Shown: positions 50,063-59,410, counted from the first letter of the stretch. The stretch is 64,000 nt of DNA from Pseudomonas laurentiana (GCF_014648275.1 NZ_BMQU01000012.1:62001-126000); one strand, 5' to 3'. Numbers and translations: made by a program. The notes: generated from the letters alone by a model not told the origin.

Positions 50063-51139
50063 TTATCCAGCGGAAGTGCGCGCCACGGGCTGAACTTGAG
50101 TTGCAATAAGTTTCTGTTTTAACCAGCGACGAACGGTAAGATGCTTGTCTTCGAGTAGCCATGCGCAGAGCGCGGAGAAGAGTACACAGACGAAGATCGA
50201 AAGCCATGCTTTGGCGGGTTGCGAGGAGTTCATGTGTGCACTTAGCAGCACCCGGATGGGTTCGTGTGTCAGGTACATTGCATACGACAAGAACGCACCC
50301 TTGGATGCAATCCATTTAGCCTGCGAGGAAACACGTAGGTCAGTGCTAGCAAAGATAATGAACATTAGGGTTACGCCAGTGAGCAACATTAGTTGCTGGT
50401 CATACATGTTCATGTAACTGCCAAACGACAGTCGTTGGAACCTCCATAGCAGACCGGCGATGACCAATGCTAGCGGCAGTGCAAGCCGCTTCCAATTTAT
50501 GGAGGGCATATAGATATAGATATAAGCGCAAGCGGCGCCGAGGAACCACTCCCAGCCAATTGACTCCCAGATTGTAAAGTATCCAACTACCAGTATTGCT
50601 GGTATGGCAAGCACTGCCGCAAGCCCTCGCTCCACTGCCGACATGTCACGCCAAAAGAATACGATACCGAAGAAGACGTATAGCCACCATTCAACTGCAA
50701 TGCTCCAGAAGACGCTATTACCGCCAAATATGTTGACGCGTGGAACGCCTTCGATCATGCGTGTAAAGGGGGTGTGCTGTAGCTGGAATAGATGCGCGAT
50801 CCAGTCCCAGGCAGTAGGCGCAGTTCGACCGATTAGGAGTGCGAACACAACGAACGAAATAAGCATCGCGGGTACGTATAGGACGTAAATCCTACTAAAT
50901 CTATCAATCATGTACTCGCTGAAACTGTATTTCACACGGGTGAGGCAGTGATACGTAATCAGAAAACCAGACAGCCAGAAGAACACAACGACTGCCAAGC
51001 TCTGAAATGGCATGGTTTTTCCGAACCAACTGACAGGTTGCACGCCAGACAGTGTATGTCCAACCAGCACAGAAAATGCAGCCAACGCTCGAATTGCATT
51101 GAGCATCGTTGATTGGCCTATGGTCAAATTTTTCGTCAC
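50063..51139 (-). CDS. Acyltransferase-3 family membrane protein
   Basis: This 358-residue polytopic acyltransferase has LNAIRALAAFSVLVGHTLSG with the conserved Arg and His, FFWLSGFLITYH, and about ten membrane helices. There is no SGNH domain. It probably acylates a cell-surface sugar, but substrate and acyl group cannot be read. It is AT-richer than core genes and lies next to IS66 and group II intron remnants. It diverges from the family 2 glycosyltransferase gene. Confidence 0.87.
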   Translation of the reverse strand: MTKNLTIGQSTMLNAIRALAAFSVLVGHTLSGVQPVSWFGKTMPFQSLAVVVFFWLSGFLITYHCLTRVKYSFSEYMIDRFSRIYVLYVPAMLISFVVFALLIGRTAPTAWDWIAHLFQLQHTPFTRMIEGVPRVNIFGGNSVFWSIAVEWWLYVFFGIVFFWRDMSAVERGLAAVLAIPAILVVGYFTIWESIGWEWFLGAACAYIYIYMPSINWKRLALPLALVIAGLLWRFQRLSFGSYMNMYDQQLMLLTGVTLMFIIFASTDLRVSSQAKWIASKGAFLSYAMYLTHEPIRVLLSAHMNSSQPAKAWLSIFVCVLFSALCAWLLEDKHLTVRRWLKQKLIATQVQPVARTSAG

Positions 51140-51575
51140 GGACGAATCCTTTCTAGTGTGAAAGCATTGGGTAGATTTCGATTTTTGCTGGGAGTGAAGG
51201 TTACCAGAAAGTTCTTTTCAAGACGATGAGTTACCTCAGCATCGTTGTCTCCATGAACCTGTTCGCCGAGCGATTGTCGCTGTTGACCAATTACTCCGGT
51301 TTTTTATCAGAACCGGATGGCATTCATGCTTGACGTGACTTTCCCCGTTGGATACTGGGCGAGCCTTATGCTAGCTAGCAGCCAGGGCTCATTGATTGTC
51401 GACCTGTCCCAGATACAAAAAATATCACGAATAAGCGTCCTAGTATGCCAGTCGAAGCGTTAAACTGTAAGGAAAGGTGGATCCGCCAGTACCCTTGTTA
51501 CCGAGCTTGCAGCTGCACCCCAAAAGGCTAAATGGACGTTATTTGACCAGTTGTTCTGGTCTCTCAGGAGAAACA
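51140..51575. other. Divergent intergenic region
   Basis: About 435 bases lie between the acyltransferase and GT2 genes, with no gene. A short inverted repeat CCGGTT / AACCGG lies at 51296-51316. Promoters for both genes should be here, but none is clear. Confidence 0.4.
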
Positions 51576-52559
51576 ATGTCGAGTGAGTTTCTAGCAACGA
51601 AGAAGACTACTGAGGTGGGGCGTCTCCCCTCCAAGAAAGTGTCGGCCTCTGTGGCTGTATTGATGTGTACACGAAACGGTGAAAAGTTTCTGGTCGAGCA
51701 ACTTGAGTCTATTGAGCGTCAATCTCATAGAAATTTTCATGTTTTCATTTCCGATGACGGCTCAACGGACTCGACCTTAGCCATCCTTCAGCAGCAACAG
51801 CACTCATGGGGGGGGCGAGTTTCTTTGTTTAATGGGCCAGGAAAAGGGTTTGCCACTAATTTCTTGTCGCTGAGTTGCAACCCCGAGGTGGATGCCGATT
51901 TTTTTGCTTGGTGTGACCAGGATGATATCTGGCACGAGGACAAGTTGAAAAAAGCGACGGAATGGTTGTCGGGGGTTCCCGCGGATATACCAGCTTTATA
52001 TTGTTCGCGCACGGAGTTGGTAAGTGAGGTGGGACAGCCAATCGGCTTTTCGACCTTGTTTCGCCGAAAGCCCGATTTTTGTAATGCGCTCGTTCAGAAT
52101 ATCGCTGGTGGTAACACCATGGTATTCAATCGGGAGTTGATGATGTTGCTGCGCGAGGCAGGTGACTCAGTGCCCGCCGTATCCCATGACTGGTGGGCTT
52201 ATCTATTAGTTAGTGGTTGTGGCGGGAAAATTTTTTATGATTCAAATCCTTCAATTCTGTATCGACAACACGATTCAAATTGTGTGGGTGCAAACACAGG
52301 AGTTCGTGAAAGCGGCAAGAGAGTCAAGCAACTGTTGCACGGTCGCTATAGACAATGGATGGACCAGAACATCGTAGCCTTGCAGGCAATCAGTCATCGC
52401 TTTACACCTGAAAACAGAAATACCCTGGAACTGTTTAGCCGTGCTCGAAAAGGTAACCTGTTTAAGCGCCTTGCGGGAATGCGACGTGCCGGCGTCTATC
52501 GTCAAACCTACCTTGGCAATATCGGTCTTTTGGCAGCAATATTCATTCGGCGCGTCTAA
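51576..52559 (+). CDS. Glycosyltransferase family 2
   Basis: This 327-residue GT-A enzyme starts at ATG 51576 (MSSEFLATKK), with CAGGAG at good spacing; the longer frame from 51477 lacks similarity. The nucleotide-sugar segment is VAVLMCTRNGEKFLVEQLES, followed by FISDDGSTDST and the metal-binding region WCDQDDIWHEDKL. It resembles rhamnosyltransferase-like members of the family that build surface polysaccharide. It stands alone on the plus strand, converging on the beta-helix/RTX gene, so its pathway (O-antigen or the ABC-exported glycan) is uncertain. Confidence 0.87.
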   Translation: MSSEFLATKKTTEVGRLPSKKVSASVAVLMCTRNGEKFLVEQLESIERQSHRNFHVFISDDGSTDSTLAILQQQQHSWGGRVSLFNGPGKGFATNFLSLSCNPEVDADFFAWCDQDDIWHEDKLKKATEWLSGVPADIPALYCSRTELVSEVGQPIGFSTLFRRKPDFCNALVQNIAGGNTMVFNRELMMLLREAGDSVPAVSHDWWAYLLVSGCGGKIFYDSNPSILYRQHDSNCVGANTGVRESGKRVKQLLHGRYRQWMDQNIVALQAISHRFTPENRNTLELFSRARKGNLFKRLAGMRRAGVYRQTYLGNIGLLAAIFIRRV

Positions 52560-52584
52560 TCACAGAGCGTGACAGTGACCCGCA

Positions 52585-52610
52585 GATGGCCAGCCTGGAT
52601 ACCGGCCATC
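52585..52610. terminator. Hairpin between convergent GT2 and beta-helix/RTX genes
   Basis: A 7-bp stem GATGGCC / GGCCATC with a 12-base loop lies in the 60-base gap between two convergent genes. There is no T-run on either side, so a bidirectional terminator is only possible. Confidence 0.4.
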
Positions 52611-52619
52611 CTCGGTGTA

Positions 52620-54311
52620 TCAGAAGATAAAGTCTAGAGGAGTGAGTTGATCTTTTCTAATGTTTTTCAGGGTGATGGTACTGGTCTCATTCAGCCGAAT
52701 GACGGCATCGTCGCCCTGTTGAGCAGTCAGTGCCATCACTTCTACAAACGAGGCGAGGTTGCCCGTCAGATCGATGACATCTTTCTCTCCGGCGTAACCG
52801 GAGAAATCCATGATGATGTCGTTGCCGCTGTCCTGTTTTTCCCAGAAGATGAAAGAATCGGCGCCCGGCCCGCCCCACAACACATCGTCGCCCAGGCCTC
52901 CATCCAGTACGTCGTCGCCTTCATTTCCGAAAAGTTGGTCATTCCCTGCGTCACCGAAGAGAAAATCATCACCTGCTCGCCCCTCGATATGGTCATCACC
53001 TTCGGCACCTGCTAGCAAATTGCTGTCGTCGTTACCCAACAGAATGTCGTTATAAGGCGTGCCCTGTGCACCTTGAATATTCTTGAGATGGTCATTGCCG
53101 CAGCATCCGAAGGCCCGGCCGTCATCAAGGTCTACCTTAACTGGTCTGGGTTTCTGTCCCGCAGTGTGCGGATGCCAATAGTCCACCATCGTCGCTTGAT
53201 CCTTGGCGATCAGCTTGTCGTCGCCCGGTGTGAGATTGGGGACGGGAAGAAAATTATGGTATCGAAGACGGTGCAATGGAGAAAGGTAGGTGGCGTATTC
53301 CGGTTCGACCGTTTCAATCTGGCCAGGCGTGGAGCGGCCGTGTTTGAGTATCAACGTCTGCTGGTCGGAGGTGTTATTGCCCAGGTCTTTCACTCGTGTT
53401 TTGTCATGGTTGTCGGGTAAGTAGTAAGGAATTAATGACTGCGTGACATCGTTGTCGCGTATGGCGCCAGCTTCCGAGCGTTTGAATGTGATGCCATGTA
53501 TGAAGTTCTTGACAGTATTACCCTTCACCAACACATCGGTGGCTCCATCACCGCCGACCCATATACCGTAGGTTGAGCGTGAGCGCGTGTGCCAGGCAGG
53601 CATATCAGAAGTGAGTTCCAGAGATCGATTGGAAATGCGGTTGCCTCGAACGATACTGCCGTCACCGAAGTGAGTCAGGCAAATGCCGACGCCTTCGCCT
53701 ATGTCCTTGACGCCGCTACCCCGGACCTCCTCGATAGTGTTGTCACTGACCTGTATGTCTTTGCCATAGACTTCGATGCCCATGGCGTAGGCGTTGGCGA
53801 TCCCAGTGCTCCCGCCTATGTCAGTAATCGTATTGTTGCGTATGACTGAATTATTACCTTCGACCCTGATGCCCCTGAAGGTGCTGTCATGAATAGTCAG
53901 TCGCTCGACCAGATGCTTGCCTTCACCCATGTCGTCAGAGGTTTTTGCGCGGTCGAAATAACCGGAGATGTAAACGGCATACTGGAAACCCGAGAGGGTT
54001 CCATTCCTGATTTCGAGTGCTTTATGCCCAAAGGCAGAAATGCCATAGAAGGCATTATCGGGTGTGCGAGGACCGCTCAGTGTGTGTCCGCCAAGATCCA
54101 GTACGACGTTGTCCGCAGCAATCTGGATGCCATTGCCCTGGGTTTCGAGGGATGCAGATAGTGTGTAGTGCCCAGGTACGCTGATGGTATAGGGCAGCGA
54201 GCTAATCTGCTGCACAGTTGCAGGGTTGGCAAGGGTGGTGTGCCCCCACAAACTGAATACAAGCAGGATCGTTGTTCGCAAGGAGGTAAGGTTGGCGAAG
54301 ATACGGTTCAT
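52620..54311 (-). CDS. Secreted parallel beta-helix protein with C-terminal RTX repeats
   Basis: This 563-residue protein has an N-terminal signal peptide (basic MNRIFANLTSLR, hydrophobic TTILLVFSLWG, then TLANP). Residues of about 45-330 form repeated short strands typical of a right-handed parallel beta-helix (DNVVLDLGGHTL, GIRVEGNNSVIRNNTIT, GIEVYGKDIQVSDNTIE). Residues of about 400-510 hold calcium-binding RTX nonapeptides (GAEGDDHIEG, AGDDFLFGDAGNDQLFG, GDDVLDGGLGDDVLWGG). Beta-helix plus RTX is the architecture of secreted polysaccharide epimerases and lyases such as AlgE-type enzymes, but I see no specific catalytic motif. Its ATG overlaps the stop of the sialyltransferase-like gene, making it the last of five coupled genes with the Wzm/Wzt exporter. 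A role in modifying or anchoring that glycan is inference. Confidence 0.8.
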   Translation of the reverse strand: MNRIFANLTSLRTTILLVFSLWGHTTLANPATVQQISSLPYTISVPGHYTLSASLETQGNGIQIAADNVVLDLGGHTLSGPRTPDNAFYGISAFGHKALEIRNGTLSGFQYAVYISGYFDRAKTSDDMGEGKHLVERLTIHDSTFRGIRVEGNNSVIRNNTITDIGGSTGIANAYAMGIEVYGKDIQVSDNTIEEVRGSGVKDIGEGVGICLTHFGDGSIVRGNRISNRSLELTSDMPAWHTRSRSTYGIWVGGDGATDVLVKGNTVKNFIHGITFKRSEAGAIRDNDVTQSLIPYYLPDNHDKTRVKDLGNNTSDQQTLILKHGRSTPGQIETVEPEYATYLSPLHRLRYHNFLPVPNLTPGDDKLIAKDQATMVDYWHPHTAGQKPRPVKVDLDDGRAFGCCGNDHLKNIQGAQGTPYNDILLGNDDSNLLAGAEGDDHIEGRAGDDFLFGDAGNDQLFGNEGDDVLDGGLGDDVLWGGPGADSFIFWEKQDSGNDIIMDFSGYAGEKDVIDLTGNLASFVEVMALTAQQGDDAVIRLNETSTITLKNIRKDQLTPLDFIF

Positions 54312-55504
54312 TGGTTTTGATCTTGTCGAAGAGCAGGCTTGTTAAGTCGGGTCGAGTTTCGCATTATCCGGTCGTTGGCGCTGTTCATGTATTGGCGTTG
54401 AGCTGGAACAAACAGGCTTCCTATGTGCTGCCGTGTCAGGGCATGGATCACCGAGCTGTCGGACGACAGGGCTAGCAATGCTGAGGCCGATGAAACCGAA
54501 ATCACCTTGCATTGTTGGTTGAGTACCGTAAATAGCTCGATGGGCAGATGTTCCAGATGCTCTGGAAATGGTTGTACCCTGTATTCGCCAAGCGCGTCGA
54601 GTAACTGTGTGACAAAGGCAGAGTCTGTACCGGCGTGTTTTTTTATATAAAGCAATTCGCGGGTCGTCACGTGCTCTTTGCAAATGTCGATGTACAAAGC
54701 GAGCTCATTTTTCTGGCTGGTAAATTTACTTCGGGTGAAGTTGCTGAGTATCAATAAGGCCGTCGTGCTATACCCCGCTTGGATTACATGCTGTTCGAAT
54801 TCATCGATTTCTGGAAACGTTTTCTTTAGGGAATGCAGGGTGTGCATTACCGCATCGGCGGGAATCACCACCGGTTCAGGGTAGGGAATCCCTTCGACCT
54901 GATCATCGAAGTTGATCGCGATCAGTGCCTTTTCCGCCGTTAGCCATGTTTTCACATTGCGCAATCGGCTTCGCCAGAACAACTCCTTAAAGCCACGTAG
55001 GCTTAGGGGCGCGCGCGGCCGCTCAGGTGGGTAGGAGGGGTAGAGAAATCCCGGCGCATCACCGTAGCAGATTATTCGCCCGGGCCTGAGGGCTTGCATG
55101 AAGGCCTGGGACGTATGGTCTGAGCTCGCATCGTGAGCGTAATAGAATGTGGAACAGCCACCGATTTCACTCAACCGCTGCTCAAGCCATCGAGCACGCT
55201 TCATCAGATTCCGATAGGGCGATAGGGGGCCGTCGCGCTCTTGCCGGGAAAATATCAATGTTGAAATGAAAGGATATTGGTGGAGTGCGCTAGCAAAGAA
55301 CTGGCGTGTTCGCGAATCCGGCTCGTGGTCGCTTGCCTCGTAAGACCATAGCACCAAGACCGCCGGAGTATCGGTCGGTATGGCATTGATTACACGGTCA
55401 TGTTCCAGTGCACACAGTGCGTGCAATAGTTGGTGAGGAAACGACACCATCATGACCGCACACGCTGTCTGCGCGACAGCGGTGTCAGGGTTCGAATGGC
55501 TCAT
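54308..55504 (-). CDS. Sialyltransferase/polysialyltransferase-like glycosyltransferase
   Basis: This protein of about 398 residues starts at ATG 55504 (MSHSNPDTAV), which overlaps the wzt stop (ATGA). The frame extends 23 codons further but would overlap wzt. It shows the pattern of bacterial GT52/polysialyltransferase-type enzymes: an early hydrophobic strand, an acidic-Gly motif (CYGDAPGFLY), an HP-motif-like segment (YIKKHAGTDS, with Ala for Pro) and a Ser-rich donor motif (VISVSSASALLAL). Such enzymes use CMP-nonulosonates. The neighbouring legionaminic-acid genes make that donor plausible. The family call is tentative because similarity is at the motif level. Confidence 0.55.
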   Translation of the reverse strand: MSHSNPDTAVAQTACAVMMVSFPHQLLHALCALEHDRVINAIPTDTPAVLVLWSYEASDHEPDSRTRQFFASALHQYPFISTLIFSRQERDGPLSPYRNLMKRARWLEQRLSEIGGCSTFYYAHDASSDHTSQAFMQALRPGRIICYGDAPGFLYPSYPPERPRAPLSLRGFKELFWRSRLRNVKTWLTAEKALIAINFDDQVEGIPYPEPVVIPADAVMHTLHSLKKTFPEIDEFEQHVIQAGYSTTALLILSNFTRSKFTSQKNELALYIDICKEHVTTRELLYIKKHAGTDSAFVTQLLDALGEYRVQPFPEHLEHLPIELFTVLNQQCKVISVSSASALLALSSDSSVIHALTRQHIGSLFVPAQRQYMNSANDRIMRNSTRLNKPALRQDQNQ

Positions 55505-56895
55505 GGTTTCTCGCGCAGGGGCGACATCTGGATGTCCCAAGGCAGATGAGGGCGAATCAGGCAGCCGGGCCAAGTGTTCGGCCAGTTACCTCGCACACCC
55601 GCAGCTTGACTATCGTCTGCCACGCTGAACTTCAGCACTGAAGACTGGATGATTCGATGTTCGGCTTCCGAGCCGGGCCAAAGCTCCACGTCGATACGGA
55701 AGTCCCCCACGTTCAGAAGTGGAGATTGGATCGTGCAGCGTTCAGTATATTGGCCTATCGCGCGGACACCCGGTGGGGCCTGATGATTGTCCATGCTGAA
55801 CAGCAGGTAGTGGCCCGCGAGATCCTTGAGGTGGATGTGGGCGTTGATAGGCCATTTTTCCTTGAGGATGGTGAAGGTTATCTCAACGGTGCAACTGGCT
55901 TTGATATCGAATTGAGCGCTCGGCTTTCCATCCAAGTCGACGATCCTGACGGAATCCAGGCGCACGCAATCGTCGAACAGCGGCGCTTCGGACTCTGCCC
56001 ACACTACCTCGGAGGTCATCGCTATTCCCGACCTGATATAGGAACGGGTGATGTCTGAAACGGTTGGTGCCGAGTCCCTTGACGCTTGGAGGTGTGTCTG
56101 TTCGATCCTGCTATCGTTGATGATTCTGCCGTGGGCCATGTGTACAGCACGATTGCAGATCCGGTTGACAGCATCCATATCGTGGCTGACGAACAGGAGC
56201 GTGCGACCTTGGTCCGCGACCTGCAGCATCTTGTCTGTGCAACGTCGCTGAAAGGCCGCGTCACCAACCGCCAGCACTTCGTCGACGATCAGGATTTCGG
56301 ATTCTAGGTGCGCCGCCACCGAGAACGCCAAGCGAACATACATGCCGGATGAATAGCGTTTGACGGGCGTATCGATAAGTTCTCCGAGCTCGGAGAACTC
56401 GATGATCTCCTCGAGTCGCCGGCTGATTTCCTTGGGCTTCATGCCCATGATCGAGCCGTTCAGGAAGATGTTTTCACGGCCGGTAAGATCACCATGGAAC
56501 CCTGTGCCGATCTCTAGCAAACTGATCAGGCGACCGCGAAAGCGGAACTTGCCAGACGAAGGTGAGGTAATGCGTGACAAAATCTTGAGCAGCGTACTTT
56601 TTCCGCAGCCATTTGGGCCGATGATACCGACACGGTCACCCTCTCCGATTTCCAGATTGATATCTCTGAGCGACCAGAAATGGTTAAGCGGTGCATCCTC
56701 TGTCTGCAGCCCGTCAAGGATGGTATGGGTACCAGGTGCTTCATAGGCAATCTTCACTGCAGGTTTGCGCAGGGGATTGACCACCCGGCCAAAGGCACGG
56801 CGCAATTGCTGATTGACCATTTCGGCGGCGGTCACATTCGATTTGCCAATTCGATACAGCTTGGAAATTTCTTCGCAACGAATGGCCCAGGTCAT
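55501..56895 (-). CDS. wzt: Wzt-like ABC transporter ATPase for polysaccharide export
   Basis: This 464-residue ATPase has Walker A GPNGCGKSTLLK, signature YSSGMYVRLAFSVAAHL, Walker B ILIVDEVLAVGD and the His switch LLFVSHDMD. The C-terminal extension of about 170 residues looks like the Wzt C-terminal carbohydrate-binding beta-sandwich, which in O8/O9a systems selects the capped or modified glycan end. I use ATG 56895 (MTWAIRCEEISKLYRIG), which overlaps the wzm stop; the longer frame is spurious. With Wzm it would export a lipid-linked glycan across the inner membrane. Confidence 0.93.
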   Translation of the reverse strand: MTWAIRCEEISKLYRIGKSNVTAAEMVNQQLRRAFGRVVNPLRKPAVKIAYEAPGTHTILDGLQTEDAPLNHFWSLRDINLEIGEGDRVGIIGPNGCGKSTLLKILSRITSPSSGKFRFRGRLISLLEIGTGFHGDLTGRENIFLNGSIMGMKPKEISRRLEEIIEFSELGELIDTPVKRYSSGMYVRLAFSVAAHLESEILIVDEVLAVGDAAFQRRCTDKMLQVADQGRTLLFVSHDMDAVNRICNRAVHMAHGRIINDSRIEQTHLQASRDSAPTVSDITRSYIRSGIAMTSEVVWAESEAPLFDDCVRLDSVRIVDLDGKPSAQFDIKASCTVEITFTILKEKWPINAHIHLKDLAGHYLLFSMDNHQAPPGVRAIGQYTERCTIQSPLLNVGDFRIDVELWPGSEAEHRIIQSSVLKFSVADDSQAAGVRGNWPNTWPGCLIRPHLPWDIQMSPLREKP

Positions 56896-57752
56896 AACGT
56901 ATCCACGACATTTTTTTCGAAATGCTGGAATATCAATACCCCAACAGTGAAGCACACCACTGCGATCGCAATCAGTGTCAACAACGTGCTTTGCGCCGGC
57001 CACTCTCCGTGCATGGCGTCACGGTAGCTGGTGATGACTAGGGAAAGCGGGTTAACCGAGTACCAAGGCTTGGCCCAGGACGGTACTGCCGAGACCGGAT
57101 AAATGGCCGGTGTGGAGTAATAGAACAGCTGTAGTGCCAGGGGGACCAGATGCTTGATGTCGCGATACTTGGCGTTGAGCGGTGCCAGCATGAGGCCTAC
57201 GCCCAGTCCGATCATCAGCGTGCAGCCGAGCAGTAGCGGCATCAGCAGCAGTAGTTGCAGCGTCCACACGCCGTAGGCGATGGCGAAAGGGGTGATCAGA
57301 AAAGCATACGCAATCAGGAAGTCGACTGCTGCACCTACGGCATATGAACCGCCAATCAGCAGCCTGGGAAAGTAGACCTTGCTGATCAGTCCCGCGTTGC
57401 CCTCGATCATTTGTACTGAAGGATTCAACACGTTCATGAACGCGTACCAGGGGATCACCGCGACCAGGTAGAACATAATGGTAGGCAATCCATCGGTCGG
57501 TACTTTCACCATTAGCCCGAAGACGATGACGAATACACCAACGGTAATCAGCGGAGTTAGAATGACCCAGCCCAGGCCGAAGATAGTCTGTGTATAACGG
57601 CCCTTCAGGTCGCGTTTGCAGAAAACCCACAGCAGTAGTCGAAAGTCCCAGAGGTTTCTAAGCAGCCCCAGAAGGTCGAATTGGCTGGTGTTGCTGACGA
57701 CCGTTTCCCTGAGTGGGGGACGGCTGTTTCCTTTGCTACTCATGGGCGTCAC
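56892..57752 (-). CDS. wzm: Wzm-like ABC-2 permease for polysaccharide export
   Basis: This 286-residue integral membrane protein has six predicted helices and the family segments CKRDLKGRYTQTIFGLGWVI and LFYYSTPAIYPVSAVP. It ends with VNPLSLVITSYRDAMHG before the final helix. The start is GTG 57752, overlapping the upstream stop (GTGA); ATG 57743 is an alternative. It forms the channel with Wzt. Its presence shows that this locus uses ABC-dependent export, distinct from the Wzx/Wzy system to the left. Confidence 0.92.
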   Translation of the reverse strand: MTPMSSKGNSRPPLRETVVSNTSQFDLLGLLRNLWDFRLLLWVFCKRDLKGRYTQTIFGLGWVILTPLITVGVFVIVFGLMVKVPTDGLPTIMFYLVAVIPWYAFMNVLNPSVQMIEGNAGLISKVYFPRLLIGGSYAVGAAVDFLIAYAFLITPFAIAYGVWTLQLLLLMPLLLGCTLMIGLGVGLMLAPLNAKYRDIKHLVPLALQLFYYSTPAIYPVSAVPSWAKPWYSVNPLSLVITSYRDAMHGEWPAQSTLLTLIAIAVVCFTVGVLIFQHFEKNVVDTL

Positions 57753-59299
57753 GTTCTGCTTGAGGTGGTGAACTGGGCTTGAACGCTGGTCAGTTCGGCG
57801 ATCAGGTCAATTATGCGCGCCATGGAGCGCCCGTCCTGCATACCCCATTCGCTGGCACTCTCAATTTGACCGGCGCGGGCCCGTTCATATGCCTCCTTGT
57901 CATCGGTCAGGCGCTCGAGCGTGGACTGGAAGACGCTGTATCGATTGGTCGTCACCAGGCCCTTGGCCCCGTCGAAATCGGTATAGCCATAGTCATAGCA
58001 GTCGTAGTTGATTGCCGGGATGCCACATGCAGTCGCCCAGCGCAAGGTAGAGGAGACGCAGGCGACAAAGAGGTCGCAGGCCGGTACCAGATCGAGGGTA
58101 TCGATATCGGTAACGCGATGATGCAGGCGATAAGGTCGCAGTACCTCGGTCAGCAGTTCGGGGTCGGTTACCGGGTGAGGGCGGATGACCACGTTGAAGT
58201 CAGTGAATCGGCTGACAGTGGCTAGTGCTTTGGCCCAACCCTTGCATAGCGCCTTGTAGTCGGGAAACTCCATGGGGATATTGCGCGAACCGTACTGGTC
58301 GGTGGGCCAGGCGCACACCAGCAGTGGCTTCTCGGGGTCTAGCCTCAGGCGCCGGAATACACGGTTTCTCGCCTGCTCGTCATGCCGTGCGGCATGCAGG
58401 ATGTCGTCATAGGCAGCCCCCGTCACGCGCAATTGACTCTCGGGAAACTGCATCCGCTGATAGTAACGTTCCATTTCGGGGCTTTCGACACCGATGCAGG
58501 TAACGCGACTGCTATTGGGGATCCATGGGTGCTCGGGGGCACACCCGAATGCTTCGAGCAAAATGATCCTGTCCCCAGGCATCCGTAACAGTTTTTTCGA
58601 AGCGTAATAGTTGACCCAGTGTGGGAATAGTGACGCGGTGATCTTGTTGATCAGATTGTGTTCGGCATCATACATCGGCTTGTCGAACAGGCTTTCCACC
58701 ATCTCCTTGGCTGTGCCCACAGCGAAAGGAATGATGAGGGTCGGCACCTGGTCGTTGTTGCAAAGCTTGGTAAGCAAGGCGTTGACCGAGCCAGGGAACT
58801 CCTGGCCAAAGACCACTAGAGAAGGGTTCACCTTCTTGTACACCTGGCGTGCGTAATAGAATGGTCGGAAGAATTTTGCGTTTCTTTTCTTCTGCTGTTT
58901 TTCCACGGCACTGGCCGTCGCATCGGTGAGCCTAAGCAGAGGACTCAGCAAAGCCGACAGCATAAGGACGCCCCATACGGACCATTTGCTTTTGTTGCTG
59001 CGCTGCTCTCGCAAAGAGTTTGGAACGTAGCCGTTCTCCAGGCCGTCGGCTATCTCCTCGTACTTTTTCGACAGTGGCGAGTGCTTCAATGATTTACCTG
59101 GAAAGTAGTCACTGAAGTCGTTGAGGCGACAGGTCGCCCGATCCTGCTTGAGGTTTATGTAGCCTGGCTGCGCAAAGAGAAAGCTGATGCCGTAACCAGC
59201 CTGTTTCGCTGCCACGGCAACCCGACGGAGCTCTACGAACTCACCTGCCTCATTGATGACAAAAAGAATGTTCTTGTCAGGAAGAGAACTGCACTTCAT
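57749..59299 (-). CDS. GT-B-fold glycosyltransferase of the exported glycan locus
   Basis: This 516-residue protein has two Rossmann-like halves. The N-terminal half starts NILFVINEAGEFVELRRVAV. The C-terminal half has VVIRPHPVTDPELL and DLFVACVSSTLRWATACGIP, a basic/HP motif followed by a Ser-Ser motif. These resemble GT-B enzymes such as CDP-glycerol glycerophosphotransferases and Kdo- or sialyl-type transferases. The exact family and donor are not clear to me. It starts the chain of five genes with 4-base overlaps (GT, wzm, wzt, sialyltransferase-like, beta-helix/RTX), so it is very probably a polymerising or priming transferase of that glycan. Confidence 0.65.
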   Translation of the reverse strand: MKCSSLPDKNILFVINEAGEFVELRRVAVAAKQAGYGISFLFAQPGYINLKQDRATCRLNDFSDYFPGKSLKHSPLSKKYEEIADGLENGYVPNSLREQRSNKSKWSVWGVLMLSALLSPLLRLTDATASAVEKQQKKRNAKFFRPFYYARQVYKKVNPSLVVFGQEFPGSVNALLTKLCNNDQVPTLIIPFAVGTAKEMVESLFDKPMYDAEHNLINKITASLFPHWVNYYASKKLLRMPGDRIILLEAFGCAPEHPWIPNSSRVTCIGVESPEMERYYQRMQFPESQLRVTGAAYDDILHAARHDEQARNRVFRRLRLDPEKPLLVCAWPTDQYGSRNIPMEFPDYKALCKGWAKALATVSRFTDFNVVIRPHPVTDPELLTEVLRPYRLHHRVTDIDTLDLVPACDLFVACVSSTLRWATACGIPAINYDCYDYGYTDFDGAKGLVTTNRYSVFQSTLERLTDDKEAYERARAGQIESASEWGMQDGRSMARIIDLIAELTSVQAQFTTSSRT

Positions 59300-59410
59300 T
59301 CGTTACTCACTCGCATCGTAGCTGAGTCTCCATGCTTGAATACTATCTGTGGAGGACGGCCCTGGGGGCGTACCTTGGGTATGCGTGGTCTGGTCGAGTG
59401 CTTGTCAGGA

